DNA of 64,000 nt, from the NCBI GenBank assembly GCA_965203525.1, contig OZ241898.1, positions 1,612,001 to 1,676,000 on the forward strand, written 5' to 3'. Shown here piece by piece: positions 1 to 8,597 of this stretch. Under the pieces are notes generated by a model. It was not told the DNA's origin. It saw nothing but the letters and a program-made list of their open reading frames with translations, and did no database searches. Origin of the DNA: WTFV01 sp965203525. GTDB lineage: Bacteria; Acidobacteriota; Vicinamibacteria; Vicinamibacterales; UBA8438. Every line of letters begins with the position of its first letter. The stretch's first letter is position 1. The position numbers and the translations under genes were made by a program.

Positions 1-1044
1 ACCGTCGTCGTCGCGCTGGCCGGCTGCGTCTGGATGGCGCTGCACAACACCGGCTACCAGGCGAACCTGGCCATCTCCCGCGGCGCGGCGCCGCTGGCCA
101 CCTGGCAGACGCGCGCGATGGAGGCGCTCGGCCTCGGCTTCGCGCCCGACGACCTGGCGAGCTGCCTGGCGCACGGCGGCCTCTACTACCTGCCGATCCT
201 GGCCGTCACCTTCGCGGTCGGCGGCCTGTGGGAACTGCTGTTCGCGGTCGTGCGCAGGCACGAGCTGAACGAGGGCTTCCTCGTCACCGGCATGTTGTTC
301 CCGCTGGTGCTGCCGCCGGCGATCCCGCTCTGGCAGGTGGCGCTGGGGATCTCGTTCGGCATCGTGGTCGGCAAGGAGATCTTCGGCGGGACCGGCATGA
401 ACGTGCTGAACCCGGCGCTGGTGGCGCGCGCCTTCGTCTTCTTCGCCTACCCGGCGGAGATGTCCGGCGACGCGGTCTGGATCGCGGCGGACACGTCGGC
501 CGACGCGGTCAGCGGGGCGACCGTCCTGGCCACCGCGACCCTCGGGGGCGCGGCGGCGGTGACCGCGGACTTCGACTGGTGGCGGGCGTTCGCCGGGTTC
601 GTGCCCGGCTCGCTGGGCGAGACCTCGGCGGCGGCCTGCCTGGCCGGCGCGGCGCTGCTCGCCGGCACCGGCGTCGGCTCGTGGCGCATCATGCTGAGCG
701 TGGCCGCCGGCACCGTCGCCACGGCGGCCGGGTTGAACGCGATCGGCTCGGCGACCAACCCGTTCTTCGACGTGAACCCCGCCTGGCACCTCGTGACCGG
801 TGGCTGGGCGTTCGGCGCCGTCTACATGGCCACCGACCCGGTGTCGGCTCCGTCGGCGCCGGGAGGCCACTACGTCTACGGCTTCCTCATCGGCGCGCTC
901 GCGGTGCTCATCCGCGTCGTCAACCCGGCGTACCCGGAGGGGATGATGCTCGCCATCCTGTTCATGAACCTGTTCGCGCCGCTCATCGACCACGCCGCGA
1001 TCCGGATGAACGTGCGGCGGCGGAGGGCGCGGTATGCAGGGTAG
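1..1044 (+). CDS. nqrB: Na+-NQR subunit B (5' truncated by window)
   Basis: Membrane subunit B of the Na+-translocating NADH:ubiquinone oxidoreductase, which passes electrons through covalent FMN toward quinone while exporting Na+. The frame is open from the first base, so the N-terminus lies outside the window; about 347 codons remain of a family of roughly 410. The SGAT flavinylation motif is encoded at 511-522, with the FMN-accepting Thr codon at 520-522. Hydrophobic membrane segments alternate with conserved loops, including NPFFDVNPAWH and ATDPVSAP near the C-terminus. It overlaps nqrC by 11 bases, so the two are translationally coupled. nqrA is expected just upstream. Assignment is firm from motif and operon order. 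Confidence 0.95.
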   Translation, partial: TVVVALAGCVWMALHNTGYQANLAISRGAAPLATWQTRAMEALGLGFAPDDLASCLAHGGLYYLPILAVTFAVGGLWELLFAVVRRHELNEGFLVTGMLFPLVLPPAIPLWQVALGISFGIVVGKEIFGGTGMNVLNPALVARAFVFFAYPAEMSGDAVWIAADTSADAVSGATVLATATLGGAAAVTADFDWWRAFAGFVPGSLGETSAAACLAGAALLAGTGVGSWRIMLSVAAGTVATAAGLNAIGSATNPFFDVNPAWHLVTGGWAFGAVYMATDPVSAPSAPGGHYVYGFLIGALAVLIRVVNPAYPEGMMLAILFMNLFAPLIDHAAIRMNVRRRRARYAG

Positions 1045-1864
1045 CGTCCTCTACAACCTGGGGTTCGCGGCGCTCGTCTGCGTGGCGTGCGCCGTCGTGG
1101 TCTCGTCGTCGGCGGTCGCGCTGCGCGAGCGGCAGGCGATCAACCAGACGCTCGACATGCAGCGCAACGTGCTGGTGGCGGCCGGGCTCGCGGCCCCGGA
1201 CGAGGCGCTGGCGCCGGACGAGATCGAGGCGCGCTTCGCGCCGATCCGGCAGGTGGTCGTCGACCGGGAGAGCGGCGCGCCGGCCGACGTGGATCCGGCC
1301 GCCTTCGACCCGCGCGCGGCGGCGGCGGATCCGGCCACCAGCCGGGCCGCCCCGCCCAACGACGCGGGGCTGCAGCGGGTGGCGGACCAGGTCCTCGTCT
1401 ACGAGCTGCGCGACGGCGGCGGGGCGCTCGACCTGGTGGTGCTGCCGGTCCACGGCCTCGGCCTCTGGAGCATCCTCTACGGTTTCGTGGCCCTCGACGC
1501 CGACCTGGAGACGATCCGGGGGCTCACCTATTACGAGCACAAGGAGACGCCGGGCCTCGGCGGCGAGGTGGACAACCCGCGCTGGAAGCGCCTGTGGAAC
1601 GGCCGCAAGGCGTTCGGCCCCGACGGCGCGCCGGCCATCGAGGTGATCCGGGGCCTGGCCGGGCCGCCCGAGGACGATCCGTTCCGGGTGGACGGCCTGG
1701 CCGGCGCCACCATGACGAGCCGCGGGGTGACCCGCATGCTGCGCTTCTGGCTCGACGAGCAGGGCTTCGGCCCCTACCTGGAACGGCTGCGGGAAGCGGA
1801 CGGGCGGGCGCCGCGGCCGGACCGCGGGCGCGGGGGGGGCAGGCTGATGCGGAGGGACGGCTGA
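1034..1864 (+). CDS. nqrC: Na+-NQR subunit C
   Basis: NqrC, the single-helix periplasmic FMN subunit of Na+-NQR. One N-terminal membrane helix (about residues 7-28) anchors a soluble flavin domain. The flavinylation site reads AGATMTS, with the acceptor Thr at residue 226, close to Thr225 of the Vibrio protein; the usual Ser of SGAT is Ala here. FMN would be attached by ApbE, encoded at 15149-16321. A loop rich in Ala, Asp and Pro (about residues 80-115) and an Arg/Gly-rich C-terminal tail look like lineage-specific additions. The start overlaps nqrB by 11 bases and the stop overlaps the nqrD start (ATGA), typical of a tightly coupled operon. Confidence 0.93.
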   Translation: MQGSVLYNLGFAALVCVACAVVVSSSAVALRERQAINQTLDMQRNVLVAAGLAAPDEALAPDEIEARFAPIRQVVVDRESGAPADVDPAAFDPRAAAADPATSRAAPPNDAGLQRVADQVLVYELRDGGGALDLVVLPVHGLGLWSILYGFVALDADLETIRGLTYYEHKETPGLGGEVDNPRWKRLWNGRKAFGPDGAPAIEVIRGLAGPPEDDPFRVDGLAGATMTSRGVTRMLRFWLDEQGFGPYLERLREADGRAPRPDRGRGGGRLMRRDG

Positions 1865-2484
1865 TGGCGAAGACGCGCGACGCGCTGATCGATCCGCTGT
1901 TCAACAACAACCCGATCGCCCTGCAGGTGCTCGGCATCTGCTCGGCCCTGGCGGTGACCACCCGCATGGACACGGCGCTGGTGATGAGCGCGGCGGTGGT
2001 CGTGGTCACCATGTCCTCGAACTTCTTCGTGAGCGCCCTGCGGCACCGGATCCCGACCAGCATCCGCATCATCGTGCAGTTGACGATCATCGCCTCGCTG
2101 GTGATCGTGGTCGACCAGGTGCTGAAGGCGTACCTGTTCGAGCTGTCCAAGCAGCTCACCGTCTTCGTCGGGCTGATCATCACCAACTGCATCATCATGG
2201 GGCGGGCCGAGGCCTACGCCATGCAGAACCCGCCCGGCCCGAGCCTGCTCGACGGCCTCGGCAACGGCCTCGGCTACGGCGCCGTCCTGATGCTCACCGC
2301 GTTCGTGCGCGAGCTGCTCGGCTCCGGAACCGTGTTCGGCGCGACCGTGCTGCCGCTGGCGAGCGAGGCGGGGTGGTACACCCCGAACGGGCTGATGGTG
2401 CTGTCGCCCGCCGCCTTCTTCATCATCGGGTTCCTGATCTGGGCGCTGCGGAGCTGGAAGCGCGACCAGGTGGAGGCCGAGTGA
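1864..2484 (+). CDS. nqrD: Na+-NQR subunit D
   Basis: NqrD, a polytopic membrane subunit (206 residues, about six helices) homologous to NqrE and RnfA/E. With NqrE it forms the membrane pair that binds the intramembrane iron centre and takes part in Na+ coupling. Recognisable features are the N-terminal DPLFNNNPI stretch, the TNCIIMGRAEA segment containing the conserved Cys, and the C-terminal LIWALRSW helix. The ATG overlaps the nqrC stop and the gene's TGA overlaps the nqrE ATG, so translation is coupled on both sides. Length matches the family, about 205-210 residues. Confidence 0.95.
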   Translation: MAKTRDALIDPLFNNNPIALQVLGICSALAVTTRMDTALVMSAAVVVVTMSSNFFVSALRHRIPTSIRIIVQLTIIASLVIVVDQVLKAYLFELSKQLTVFVGLIITNCIIMGRAEAYAMQNPPGPSLLDGLGNGLGYGAVLMLTAFVRELLGSGTVFGATVLPLASEAGWYTPNGLMVLSPAAFFIIGFLIWALRSWKRDQVEAE

Positions 2485-3101
2485 TGCCGGAGCACTACCT
2501 GAGCCTCGCGATCCGGGCGATCTTCGTCGAGAACATGGCGCTCGCCTTCTTCCTCGGCATGTGCTCGTTCCTGGCCGTCTCGCGGCAGGTGACGACCGCC
2601 GTCGGCCTCGGCGGCGCGGTGATCTTCGTGCTGACGATCACGGTGCCGATGAACAACCTGATCTACGCGCACCTGCTGAGTCCCGGCGCGCTGGCGTGGC
2701 TGCATCCGGATCTGGCGCAGTACGACCTGTCGTTCCTCGGCTTCCTCTCCTACATCGGGACCATCGCCGCGATGGTGCAGATCGTCGAGATGGCGCTCGA
2801 CCGCTTCGCGCCGCCGCTGCACGCCGCGCTCGGCATCTTCCTGCCGCTGATCGCCGTCAACTGCGCGATCCTCGGCGCTTCGCTCTTCATGGTGGAGCGC
2901 AGCTACACGCTGGCCGAGAGCGTGGTGTTCGGCCTCGGCTCGGGCATCGGCTGGGCCCTGGCGGTGATCGCCCTGGCCGGCATCCGCGAGCGGCTGCGCT
3001 ACTCGAACCCGCCGGAGGCGCTGCGCGGCCTCGGGCTGACGTTCATGCTGGTGGGGCTGATGGCGCTCGGCTTCATGGCGTTCGCCGGGGTGCAGCTCTG
3101 A
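2484..3101 (+). CDS. nqrE: Na+-NQR subunit E
   Basis: NqrE, paralogous to NqrD (205 residues, six predicted membrane helices). The family-typical start IRAIFVENMALAFFLGMC and the central VNCAILGASLFM, each with a conserved Cys, are present; these cysteines are known from the family to bind the iron centre shared with NqrD. In most nqr operons nqrF follows directly. Here two unrelated genes intervene and nqrF resumes only at 4154, so this gene is the last of the uninterrupted run. The start overlaps the nqrD stop (TGATG). Confidence 0.95.
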   Translation: MPEHYLSLAIRAIFVENMALAFFLGMCSFLAVSRQVTTAVGLGGAVIFVLTITVPMNNLIYAHLLSPGALAWLHPDLAQYDLSFLGFLSYIGTIAAMVQIVEMALDRFAPPLHAALGIFLPLIAVNCAILGASLFMVERSYTLAESVVFGLGSGIGWALAVIALAGIRERLRYSNPPEALRGLGLTFMLVGLMALGFMAFAGVQL

Positions 3102-3144
3102 CGGCGCCGGCCGCGGTTGACGCGCCTTCCCCGATGGGGTTATC

Positions 3145-3390
3145 GTGAACCGGGTCATGGAGCGGAGGGTCATCGGCGCCAGCGCTTTTCTGGACAGCTT
3201 CAGTGACGAACCGCTCGAAAAGCAGCGCGGCGCTCTCGACGAGGCAGTCAAGCGGGAGCTCGCGGCGGTCGTCCGGCGCGAGGTTTCCGAGGCGGTCCGG
3301 CGGGAGATTTCCGAAGTCGTCCGGCGCGAGGTTTCCGAGGCGGTCCGGCGAAGCATGGCCGAGATCGAGAAGAACAGCGGTTCCGCATGA
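3145..3390 (+). CDS. Small charged coiled-coil protein made of octad repeats
   Basis: Not a family I recognise. The 81-residue product has a short N-terminus followed by octapeptide units of the type VRREVSEA / VRREISEV (about residues 43-70), alternating Arg-Arg/Glu with hydrophobic positions, suggesting a long amphipathic helix or coiled coil. The DNA carries the same periodicity, with a 35-bp stretch repeated exactly 48 bp later. The start may be GTG at 3145 or ATG at 3157. It lies 43 bp after nqrE and before a membrane-protein gene, inside an otherwise conserved operon. A scaffold or partner of the next gene product is possible but is only inferred from adjacency. Confidence 0.6.
   Translation: MNRVMERRVIGASAFLDSFSDEPLEKQRGALDEAVKRELAAVVRREVSEAVRREISEVVRREVSEAVRRSMAEIEKNSGSA
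3268..3350. repeat. 35-bp direct repeat, 48-bp period, coding the octads
   Basis: Positions 3268-3302 and 3316-3350 are identical over 35 bases, a 48-bp step equal to two octad codon units. A weaker 24-bp unit is visible within it. The repeat encodes the charged helical octads of the small protein and suggests recent unit duplication in frame. Confidence 0.9.
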
Positions 3391-3495
3391 CGCTGCAAGA
3401 AGCAGGCTTGCGTCGCCGGGGTTCATGGCCGCGTCAAGGATTTTGTGGTTGTCCAACAGGGATTATGGTTATTCAGGAAAGAAGGGAAGGAACGA
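3391..3495 (+). other. Lower-GC spacer before the inserted membrane gene
   Basis: This 105-bp spacer is visibly richer in A and T than the surrounding operon (for example around 3440-3480) and ends in a strong purine-rich ribosome-binding stretch, GAAGGGAAGG at 3481-3490. I see no convincing RNA gene, hairpin or promoter in it. Confidence 0.4.
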
Positions 3496-4152
3496 ATGGT
3501 ATCTTACGTCGTAGTCACGATCCTCGCGGCCCTGGTGGGTATTGTCGAGTTGATTGCGCGCTACCCGGACGCCCCGACTGACGTTGTGCGGCGGCTGCCG
3601 GGTTGCATCTACGTCGCGCTCAATGCAACGGCAGGGGCTGTTGCGCTGCTGGTCATCGACGAATTCGGTTGGACGTTCGGTTCCGCGCCGGACGGCGCCA
3701 CTCGAATCGTTCAGGTCGCCGTCGCCGGTCTCTCGGCGATGGCCGTCCTTCGCAGCGCTTTGTTCACGGTCCGGGTCGGCAAAATGGACGTCGCCGTCGG
3801 TCCGAATCTGTTGCTTGCGGTCGTTCTGGCCGCCGCGGATCGCGCCGTCGACCGCAAGCGGGCGAATCGTCGGAACGCGGTGGTCGTGCAGATTATGGAC
3901 AACGTTGATTTCGACAAGGCGAAGAAGGCGCTGACCAGCTATTGCCTGACGTTGATGCAGAACGTGTCGAGAGAGGAACAACGGGCCGTGGCCGAGGAGG
4001 TCAAGAGCTTGGCGAACTCACCCGATCTCAACGGAACCGTCAAGACGCTCAATCTCGGGCTCGCGCTTCTGAACGTCGTCGGCGAGGACGTTCTGCGCGC
4101 GTCCGTCGAGGCGCTCGGCGGCGAGATCGAACCCGACGGGACGAGTACGTAG
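3496..4152 (+). CDS. Unrecognised membrane protein with C-terminal helical domain
   Basis: A 218-residue protein of unknown function. Hydrophobic segments lie at about residues 3-20, 37-54 and 68-88. They are followed by a conserved-looking linker, FTVRVGKMDVAVGP, a further hydrophobic helix and a soluble helical C-terminal domain of about 100 residues. The ATG at 3496 is preferred over the upstream one at 3445 because it follows a good Shine-Dalgarno stretch six bases earlier. Codon choice is less GC-biased at third positions than in the flanking nqr genes, which argues for later acquisition. The gene ends one base before nqrF and is probably cotranscribed with it. No link to NQR function is known to me. 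Confidence 0.65.
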   Translation: MVSYVVVTILAALVGIVELIARYPDAPTDVVRRLPGCIYVALNATAGAVALLVIDEFGWTFGSAPDGATRIVQVAVAGLSAMAVLRSALFTVRVGKMDVAVGPNLLLAVVLAAADRAVDRKRANRRNAVVVQIMDNVDFDKAKKALTSYCLTLMQNVSREEQRAVAEEVKSLANSPDLNGTVKTLNLGLALLNVVGEDVLRASVEALGGEIEPDGTST

Positions 4153-4153
4153 G

Positions 4154-5380
4154 ATGGTCACCGTCACCCTCGGCGTCGCGATGTTCACGTTCGTGATCGT
4201 GTCGCTGGTCGGCCTGCTGATGGTCGCCCGGCGGCGGCTCGTCGCCACCGGGGAAGTGACGATCACCGTCAACCGCGATCCGGACAAGGCGCTCCGCACG
4301 GCGGCCGGCGGGACGCTGCTCGGCACGCTGGCCGACAACCGCCTGTTCGTTCCGTCCGCCTGCGGCGGCAAGGGGAGCTGCGGCGTCTGCAAGGTGAAGG
4401 TGCTCGACGGGGGCGGCGCGGTGCTGCCGACCGAGCGGAGCCACCTCGGCCGCGGCGAGGAGCGCGAGGGGGTCCGCCTGTCGTGCCAGGTCAAGGTGAA
4501 GCAGGACCTGGCGATCGAGCTGCCGGCGGATGTGTTCGACGTCCGCCAGTGGCGCTGCAAGGTGCGCTCGAACCACAACGTCGCCACCTTCATCAAGGAG
4601 CTGATCCTGGAGCTGCCGGAAGGCGAGGAAGTGCCGTTCCGGGCCGGCGGCTACATCCAGATCGAGGCCCCGCCCGGCGTCTACGACTACAGCGGCTACG
4701 ACGTCGAGGAGGAGTACCGCGCCGACTGGGACAAGTTCGACCTGTGGCGCTACCGGGCGGTGCTCGACGAGCCGGTGACCCGCGCCTACTCGATGGCCAA
4801 CTACCCGGACGAGAAGGGCGTCATCATGCTCAACGTCCGGATCGCCTCGCCGCCGCCGCGGGCGCCGGAGGGCACCCCGCCGGGCAAGATGACCGGCTAC
4901 GTCTTCAGCCTGAAGCCGGGCGACGAGGTGACCATCTCCGGCCCGTTCGGCGAGTTCTTCGCCAGGGAGACGCGCGCCGAGATGGTCTTCGTCGGCGGCG
5001 GCGCGGGCATGGCCCCGATGCGCTCGCACATCTTCGACCAGTTCCGGCGCCTCGGGACCGGCCGCAAGGTGAGCTTCTGGTACGGCGCGCGCAGCCTGCG
5101 CGAGGCGTTCTACGTCGAGGACTTCGACGCCCTGGCGGCCGCGCACGACAACTTCGAGTGGCGCCTGGCGCTGTCGGAGCCGCTGCCGGAGGACGAGTGG
5201 ACCGGCCTGACCGGGTTCATCCACCAGGTGCTCCACGACAACTACCTGCGGGACCACCCCGCCCCGGAGGACGTGGAGTACTACCTCTGCGGGCCGCCGA
5301 TGATGCTGAAGGCGTGCATGGACATGCTCGACGGCCTCGGAGTGGAGCGCGACAACATCCTGTTCGACGACTTCGGGTAG
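4154..5380 (+). CDS. nqrF: Na+-NQR subunit F, NADH dehydrogenase
   Basis: NqrF is the electron entry subunit: it oxidises NADH through FAD and a [2Fe-2S] centre and feeds the rest of Na+-NQR. An N-terminal membrane helix (residues 4-24) precedes a ferredoxin domain with iron ligands Cys70, Cys76, Cys79 and Cys111, matching the family positions. The FAD site RAYSMAN is at residues 210-216, the nucleotide-binding GGGAGMAP starts near residue 281, and CGPPMM lies near the C-terminus. The 408-residue length is normal. It starts one base after the preceding inserted gene's stop, so its translation probably depends on readthrough from that gene. Confidence 0.96.
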   Translation: MVTVTLGVAMFTFVIVSLVGLLMVARRRLVATGEVTITVNRDPDKALRTAAGGTLLGTLADNRLFVPSACGGKGSCGVCKVKVLDGGGAVLPTERSHLGRGEEREGVRLSCQVKVKQDLAIELPADVFDVRQWRCKVRSNHNVATFIKELILELPEGEEVPFRAGGYIQIEAPPGVYDYSGYDVEEEYRADWDKFDLWRYRAVLDEPVTRAYSMANYPDEKGVIMLNVRIASPPPRAPEGTPPGKMTGYVFSLKPGDEVTISGPFGEFFARETRAEMVFVGGGAGMAPMRSHIFDQFRRLGTGRKVSFWYGARSLREAFYVEDFDALAAAHDNFEWRLALSEPLPEDEWTGLTGFIHQVLHDNYLRDHPAPEDVEYYLCGPPMMLKACMDMLDGLGVERDNILFDDFG

Positions 5381-5391
5381 GGTACGGCCGG

Positions 5392-6774
5392 ATGGAGGCC
5401 GGTTTCGTGAAGCGACGGACCTTGTACCTGTACTGCGGCGTCAAGGGGACCGATCTGTTCGGCAAGGCGCTGCTGGCGGCCCGGGCGGCCGCGCGCGGCT
5501 GGCGGGTGTACCTCGGCGGCTTCGTGGAGATACTCGACATGGTCGCCCACCGCTGCGCGCCGGGGCTGCTCGTCGAGAACAACGTCTTCGACAGCAAGGC
5601 CGAGCGGCTCGGCGGTCTCAAGGCCCGCGGCTTCCGGATCGCCGACCTGGACGAGGAAGGCATCATCTACCTGGACCCCGAGCGGTACTGCACGGAGAAG
5701 ATCGGCCCCCGCGCGCTGGAGGCCACCGACCTCGTCCTCGCCACCGGGGCGCGGCAGGAGGGGCACATTCGCGCGCATCGGCCGCGGGCGGCGGACAAGC
5801 TCCGGCTCACCGGGAACCCCCGTTTCGACACCTTGATGCCGCGCGTGCGCACCGTCTTCGAGGAGTCCGCCGGGGCGATCCGGGAACGCCACGGCCGGTT
5901 CCTGCTCGTCAACCTGAACTTCAACCCCGCGAACCCGGGCCGGAAGACGGACATGGTCGCCAAGTGGCGGAAGCTGGGCAAGCTGGCGACGCCCCGGCAG
6001 CTCGACCTCGTCCGCCGGTGGGTGGACTACAAGAAGCGGCAGATGCGGGGCCTGCAGACGCTGCTGGCCGAGGTGGCGCGCGCCGGCGCGTTCGAGCGCA
6101 TCGTCCTGCGTCCGCATCCGGAGGAGGACCACGACACGTGGCGGGCGTGGGCGGCGGACGTGGGCGGCGGCGTCGAGTTCCGGTACGATCCGGAGAGCGG
6201 GGCCAATCCCTGGATGCTCGCCGCGGCGATGATGCTGCACGCCGGCTGCACGACCGGCATCGAGGCGCTGCTGCTGGATCTGCCGTCGGTGAGCTTCGCG
6301 CCCGAGCCCGACAGCGAGTTCCAGAATCCGGCGGACGCCGTCAGCGTCAGGGTGGCGACGGCGGGCGAGTTTCTCGCGCAGGCGGCAAGTTGGGAGACCA
6401 CCGGCGATCGTGCGCGGGCCATCGTGGAGCACGGCCGCTCCGTGCTGCGTCCGTACGTCGAAAACGTCGCGCCGCCGCTCGCCGCGGATCGGATTCTGGA
6501 CGCCGCCGACGGGCTCGACGTGCCGGAGACCGGGACGGCCCGCTACGCGATCGGCCGCGCGTGCCGGACCCTGGTGGAGACGTCGACCGCCGCCGGGCGG
6601 CGCGAGCGGCGGCGGGTGCGCGCCAAGAGCAGCGGCGCTTTCCGCGTCCAGCGGTTCCCCGGTCTCGCCGTCGAGGACGTGCGGGCGCCGATCGCGCGCT
6701 GGGTGGAAGCGGGCGTGCTGGATCGGATGCCGGCGATCACCCGCGTGGAGCGGGCGGTTCTGCGCCTGCACTAA
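5392..6774 (+). CDS. Surface carbohydrate biosynthesis protein
   Basis: A 460-residue cytoplasmic protein resembling the 'surface carbohydrate biosynthesis' family, which has a glycosyltransferase-B-like fold related to capsule and CDP-glycerol transferases. Supporting marks are the LDEEGIIY segment, TGNPRFDTL, the LRPHPEE motif and a late AGCTTGIEALLLDLPSV stretch that resembles the donor-binding region of such enzymes. The exact substrate cannot be told. ATG at 5392 lies 12 bases after nqrF; GTG at 5407 is an alternative start. It opens the glycan island and is followed closely by a sulfatase-fold membrane protein. Family placement is from memory of motifs only. Confidence 0.6.
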   Translation: MEAGFVKRRTLYLYCGVKGTDLFGKALLAARAAARGWRVYLGGFVEILDMVAHRCAPGLLVENNVFDSKAERLGGLKARGFRIADLDEEGIIYLDPERYCTEKIGPRALEATDLVLATGARQEGHIRAHRPRAADKLRLTGNPRFDTLMPRVRTVFEESAGAIRERHGRFLLVNLNFNPANPGRKTDMVAKWRKLGKLATPRQLDLVRRWVDYKKRQMRGLQTLLAEVARAGAFERIVLRPHPEEDHDTWRAWAADVGGGVEFRYDPESGANPWMLAAAMMLHAGCTTGIEALLLDLPSVSFAPEPDSEFQNPADAVSVRVATAGEFLAQAASWETTGDRARAIVEHGRSVLRPYVENVAPPLAADRILDAADGLDVPETGTARYAIGRACRTLVETSTAAGRRERRRVRAKSSGAFRVQRFPGLAVEDVRAPIARWVEAGVLDRMPAITRVERAVLRLH

Positions 6775-6785
6775 GGACGTTGCGG

Positions 6786-8531
6786 ATGCCGGGTGCGGAT
6801 GCCGGGCGGGCGGCCGCCGCGGTCAAGGTGGCGGGCATCCTCGCGTTCGTTTTTCTGGCCAGCGATACGCGGATTTTCGGTGACCGGATCGAGGAACTGA
6901 TCCGCAACTACGACGGGTACCTCGGGGCTCTGGCCTTCGGTCTGCTGTGGGTGGTCTGCCTGGCCGGGACTCTGGCCGCGGGGTTCCTTGCCCCGTTCTG
7001 GATGCGCGTGGTGTTCGCGCTTCCCCTGCTGGCGGGGGCCCTGGTCGGGATGATCTACGAAGCGGTCGCAGGAGTCGCCGTCGACTACGACAATGCGTCG
7101 ATCATGCGCGCAGAGATCCTGCTCGCGGGATCGGCGCTCTCCTTTTTCGCGAGTCCGGCCCGCGTGGCCGTTCTGCTGACGCTGCTGGGCGGCGTGGCGC
7201 TTCTGATGCCGCCGCCACGCCCGCGCCAGCCCGCTTGCGCCGGACGCAAAGCCGTCGCGTCGGCGTTGCGGGCCGGTTTCCTGGGACCGGTCGCCATCGC
7301 CGTCGCGGTCCTGGCGCTGATCGTCGCCCGCGGCGGGTATGGAACGAGCGGGTTGCCGGTCCCCTACACCGTTCCGATCCTGTTCGCCCTGGTGGAGCTC
7401 GACGAGCGTCTGTCGGCGGCGGTCAGGCGCGAGCCCGTTCGACTGCCGCTCGCCGGCGCGGCCGCGCCGGCGCCGCACGTCGTGCTCGTGATCGACGAGA
7501 GTGTCCGCGGCGACTATCTGGATCTGAACGTCGAGCGCGGCACCACGCCGTCCCTGCGGCGGCACCGGAACCGCGTCGTCAACTTCGGCCACGCCGTCGC
7601 GGCGGCGAACTGCAGTGCCACGACCCACGTCATCCTGCGCACCGGAGCGATGCCGCCGACGTTGCGCGAGGACGCCTACACCAATCCCTGGGTGTGGGAC
7701 TACGCGCGTCGGGCCGGGATGCGCACGGTTTACATCGAGGCTCAGACCAGCCGTCCGAATCTCCGCAACCGTCTGTCGCTCCGGGAGCTGGAGCGCATCG
7801 ACGAGTTCGTGTACCAGGACGGCGAGACCCGCCGGGACCGGGATCTCGCCGCGGTCGACCTGATCGGAACCTTCGTCACGCGCCCGCAGCCGCAGTTCAT
7901 CTTCCTCGTCAAGTCCGGCGTCCACTTTCCGTACGACGAGCCGGATCCGACGGAGCGGGCGCGCTTTCGCCCGCACCTCCGGCCTGAACGGGCGGTCACC
8001 GGCCGGACCCGGCTGAAGAACTCGTACGGAAACGCGATCGCCCGGAACGTCGACCCGTTCTTCGAGAAGCTCCTGTCGGAAGTGGGGTTCGACGAAACGG
8101 TTCTTCTCTACACCTCCGATCACGGGCAGAACCTGCTCGACAACGGGCGAATCATGACGCACTGCTCCACGGACGAACCAAGCCACTTCGAGGGCCTGGT
8201 GCCGATGCTCGCCGTTACCCGGCACCCGCGGTGGACGGCGGAGCTCGAACGGGCCGCGGCGCGGAACCTGAACCGTACGAGCCACTTCAACCTCTTCGCC
8301 ACCCTGCTCGTGCTCTTCGGCTACGATCGAACCGGGGTCGCCGGCCGCTACGAGCCGTCGCTGTTCGACGAGATCGGGACGGCGTACGGCTTCGTGGCGA
8401 AAATCGTCACTCCCGTTCCACGCATGCTGTTCGGCGGGCGGACGGAACTGCCGATCCATCCGATCCCGAGAAGGATTCTGGAGCGGGGGGCGTCGCAATC
8501 GCCGCGTCCGGCGGGGACGAGGCCGGGCTGA
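6786..8531 (+). CDS. Membrane-anchored sulfatase-fold transferase (phosphoethanolamine transferase-like)
   Basis: A 581-residue protein with about five N-terminal membrane helices followed by a periplasmic alkaline-phosphatase/sulfatase-fold domain. The metal-site motif VIDESVRGDY, the probable Thr nucleophile in NCSATTHV and the metal-binding SDHGQN are all visible. This layout matches EptA/CptA-type phosphoethanolamine transferases and related enzymes that decorate lipid A, core sugars or glycans. Its place among glycosyltransferases supports a role in surface glycan modification, though the transferred group is unknown. It follows the preceding gene by 11 bases, suggesting one operon. ATG at 6786 is the first start compatible with the membrane region. 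Confidence 0.7.
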   Translation: MPGADAGRAAAAVKVAGILAFVFLASDTRIFGDRIEELIRNYDGYLGALAFGLLWVVCLAGTLAAGFLAPFWMRVVFALPLLAGALVGMIYEAVAGVAVDYDNASIMRAEILLAGSALSFFASPARVAVLLTLLGGVALLMPPPRPRQPACAGRKAVASALRAGFLGPVAIAVAVLALIVARGGYGTSGLPVPYTVPILFALVELDERLSAAVRREPVRLPLAGAAAPAPHVVLVIDESVRGDYLDLNVERGTTPSLRRHRNRVVNFGHAVAAANCSATTHVILRTGAMPPTLREDAYTNPWVWDYARRAGMRTVYIEAQTSRPNLRNRLSLRELERIDEFVYQDGETRRDRDLAAVDLIGTFVTRPQPQFIFLVKSGVHFPYDEPDPTERARFRPHLRPERAVTGRTRLKNSYGNAIARNVDPFFEKLLSEVGFDETVLLYTSDHGQNLLDNGRIMTHCSTDEPSHFEGLVPMLAVTRHPRWTAELERAAARNLNRTSHFNLFATLLVLFGYDRTGVAGRYEPSLFDEIGTAYGFVAKIVTPVPRMLFGGRTELPIHPIPRRILERGASQSPRPAGTRPG

Positions 8532-8597
8532 CGCGCGTCAGCCTCCGTGGTGTCGTTTCGTCGTCCCGGGGACTTCGGCGGCGGTTCCGCGGAGCGG

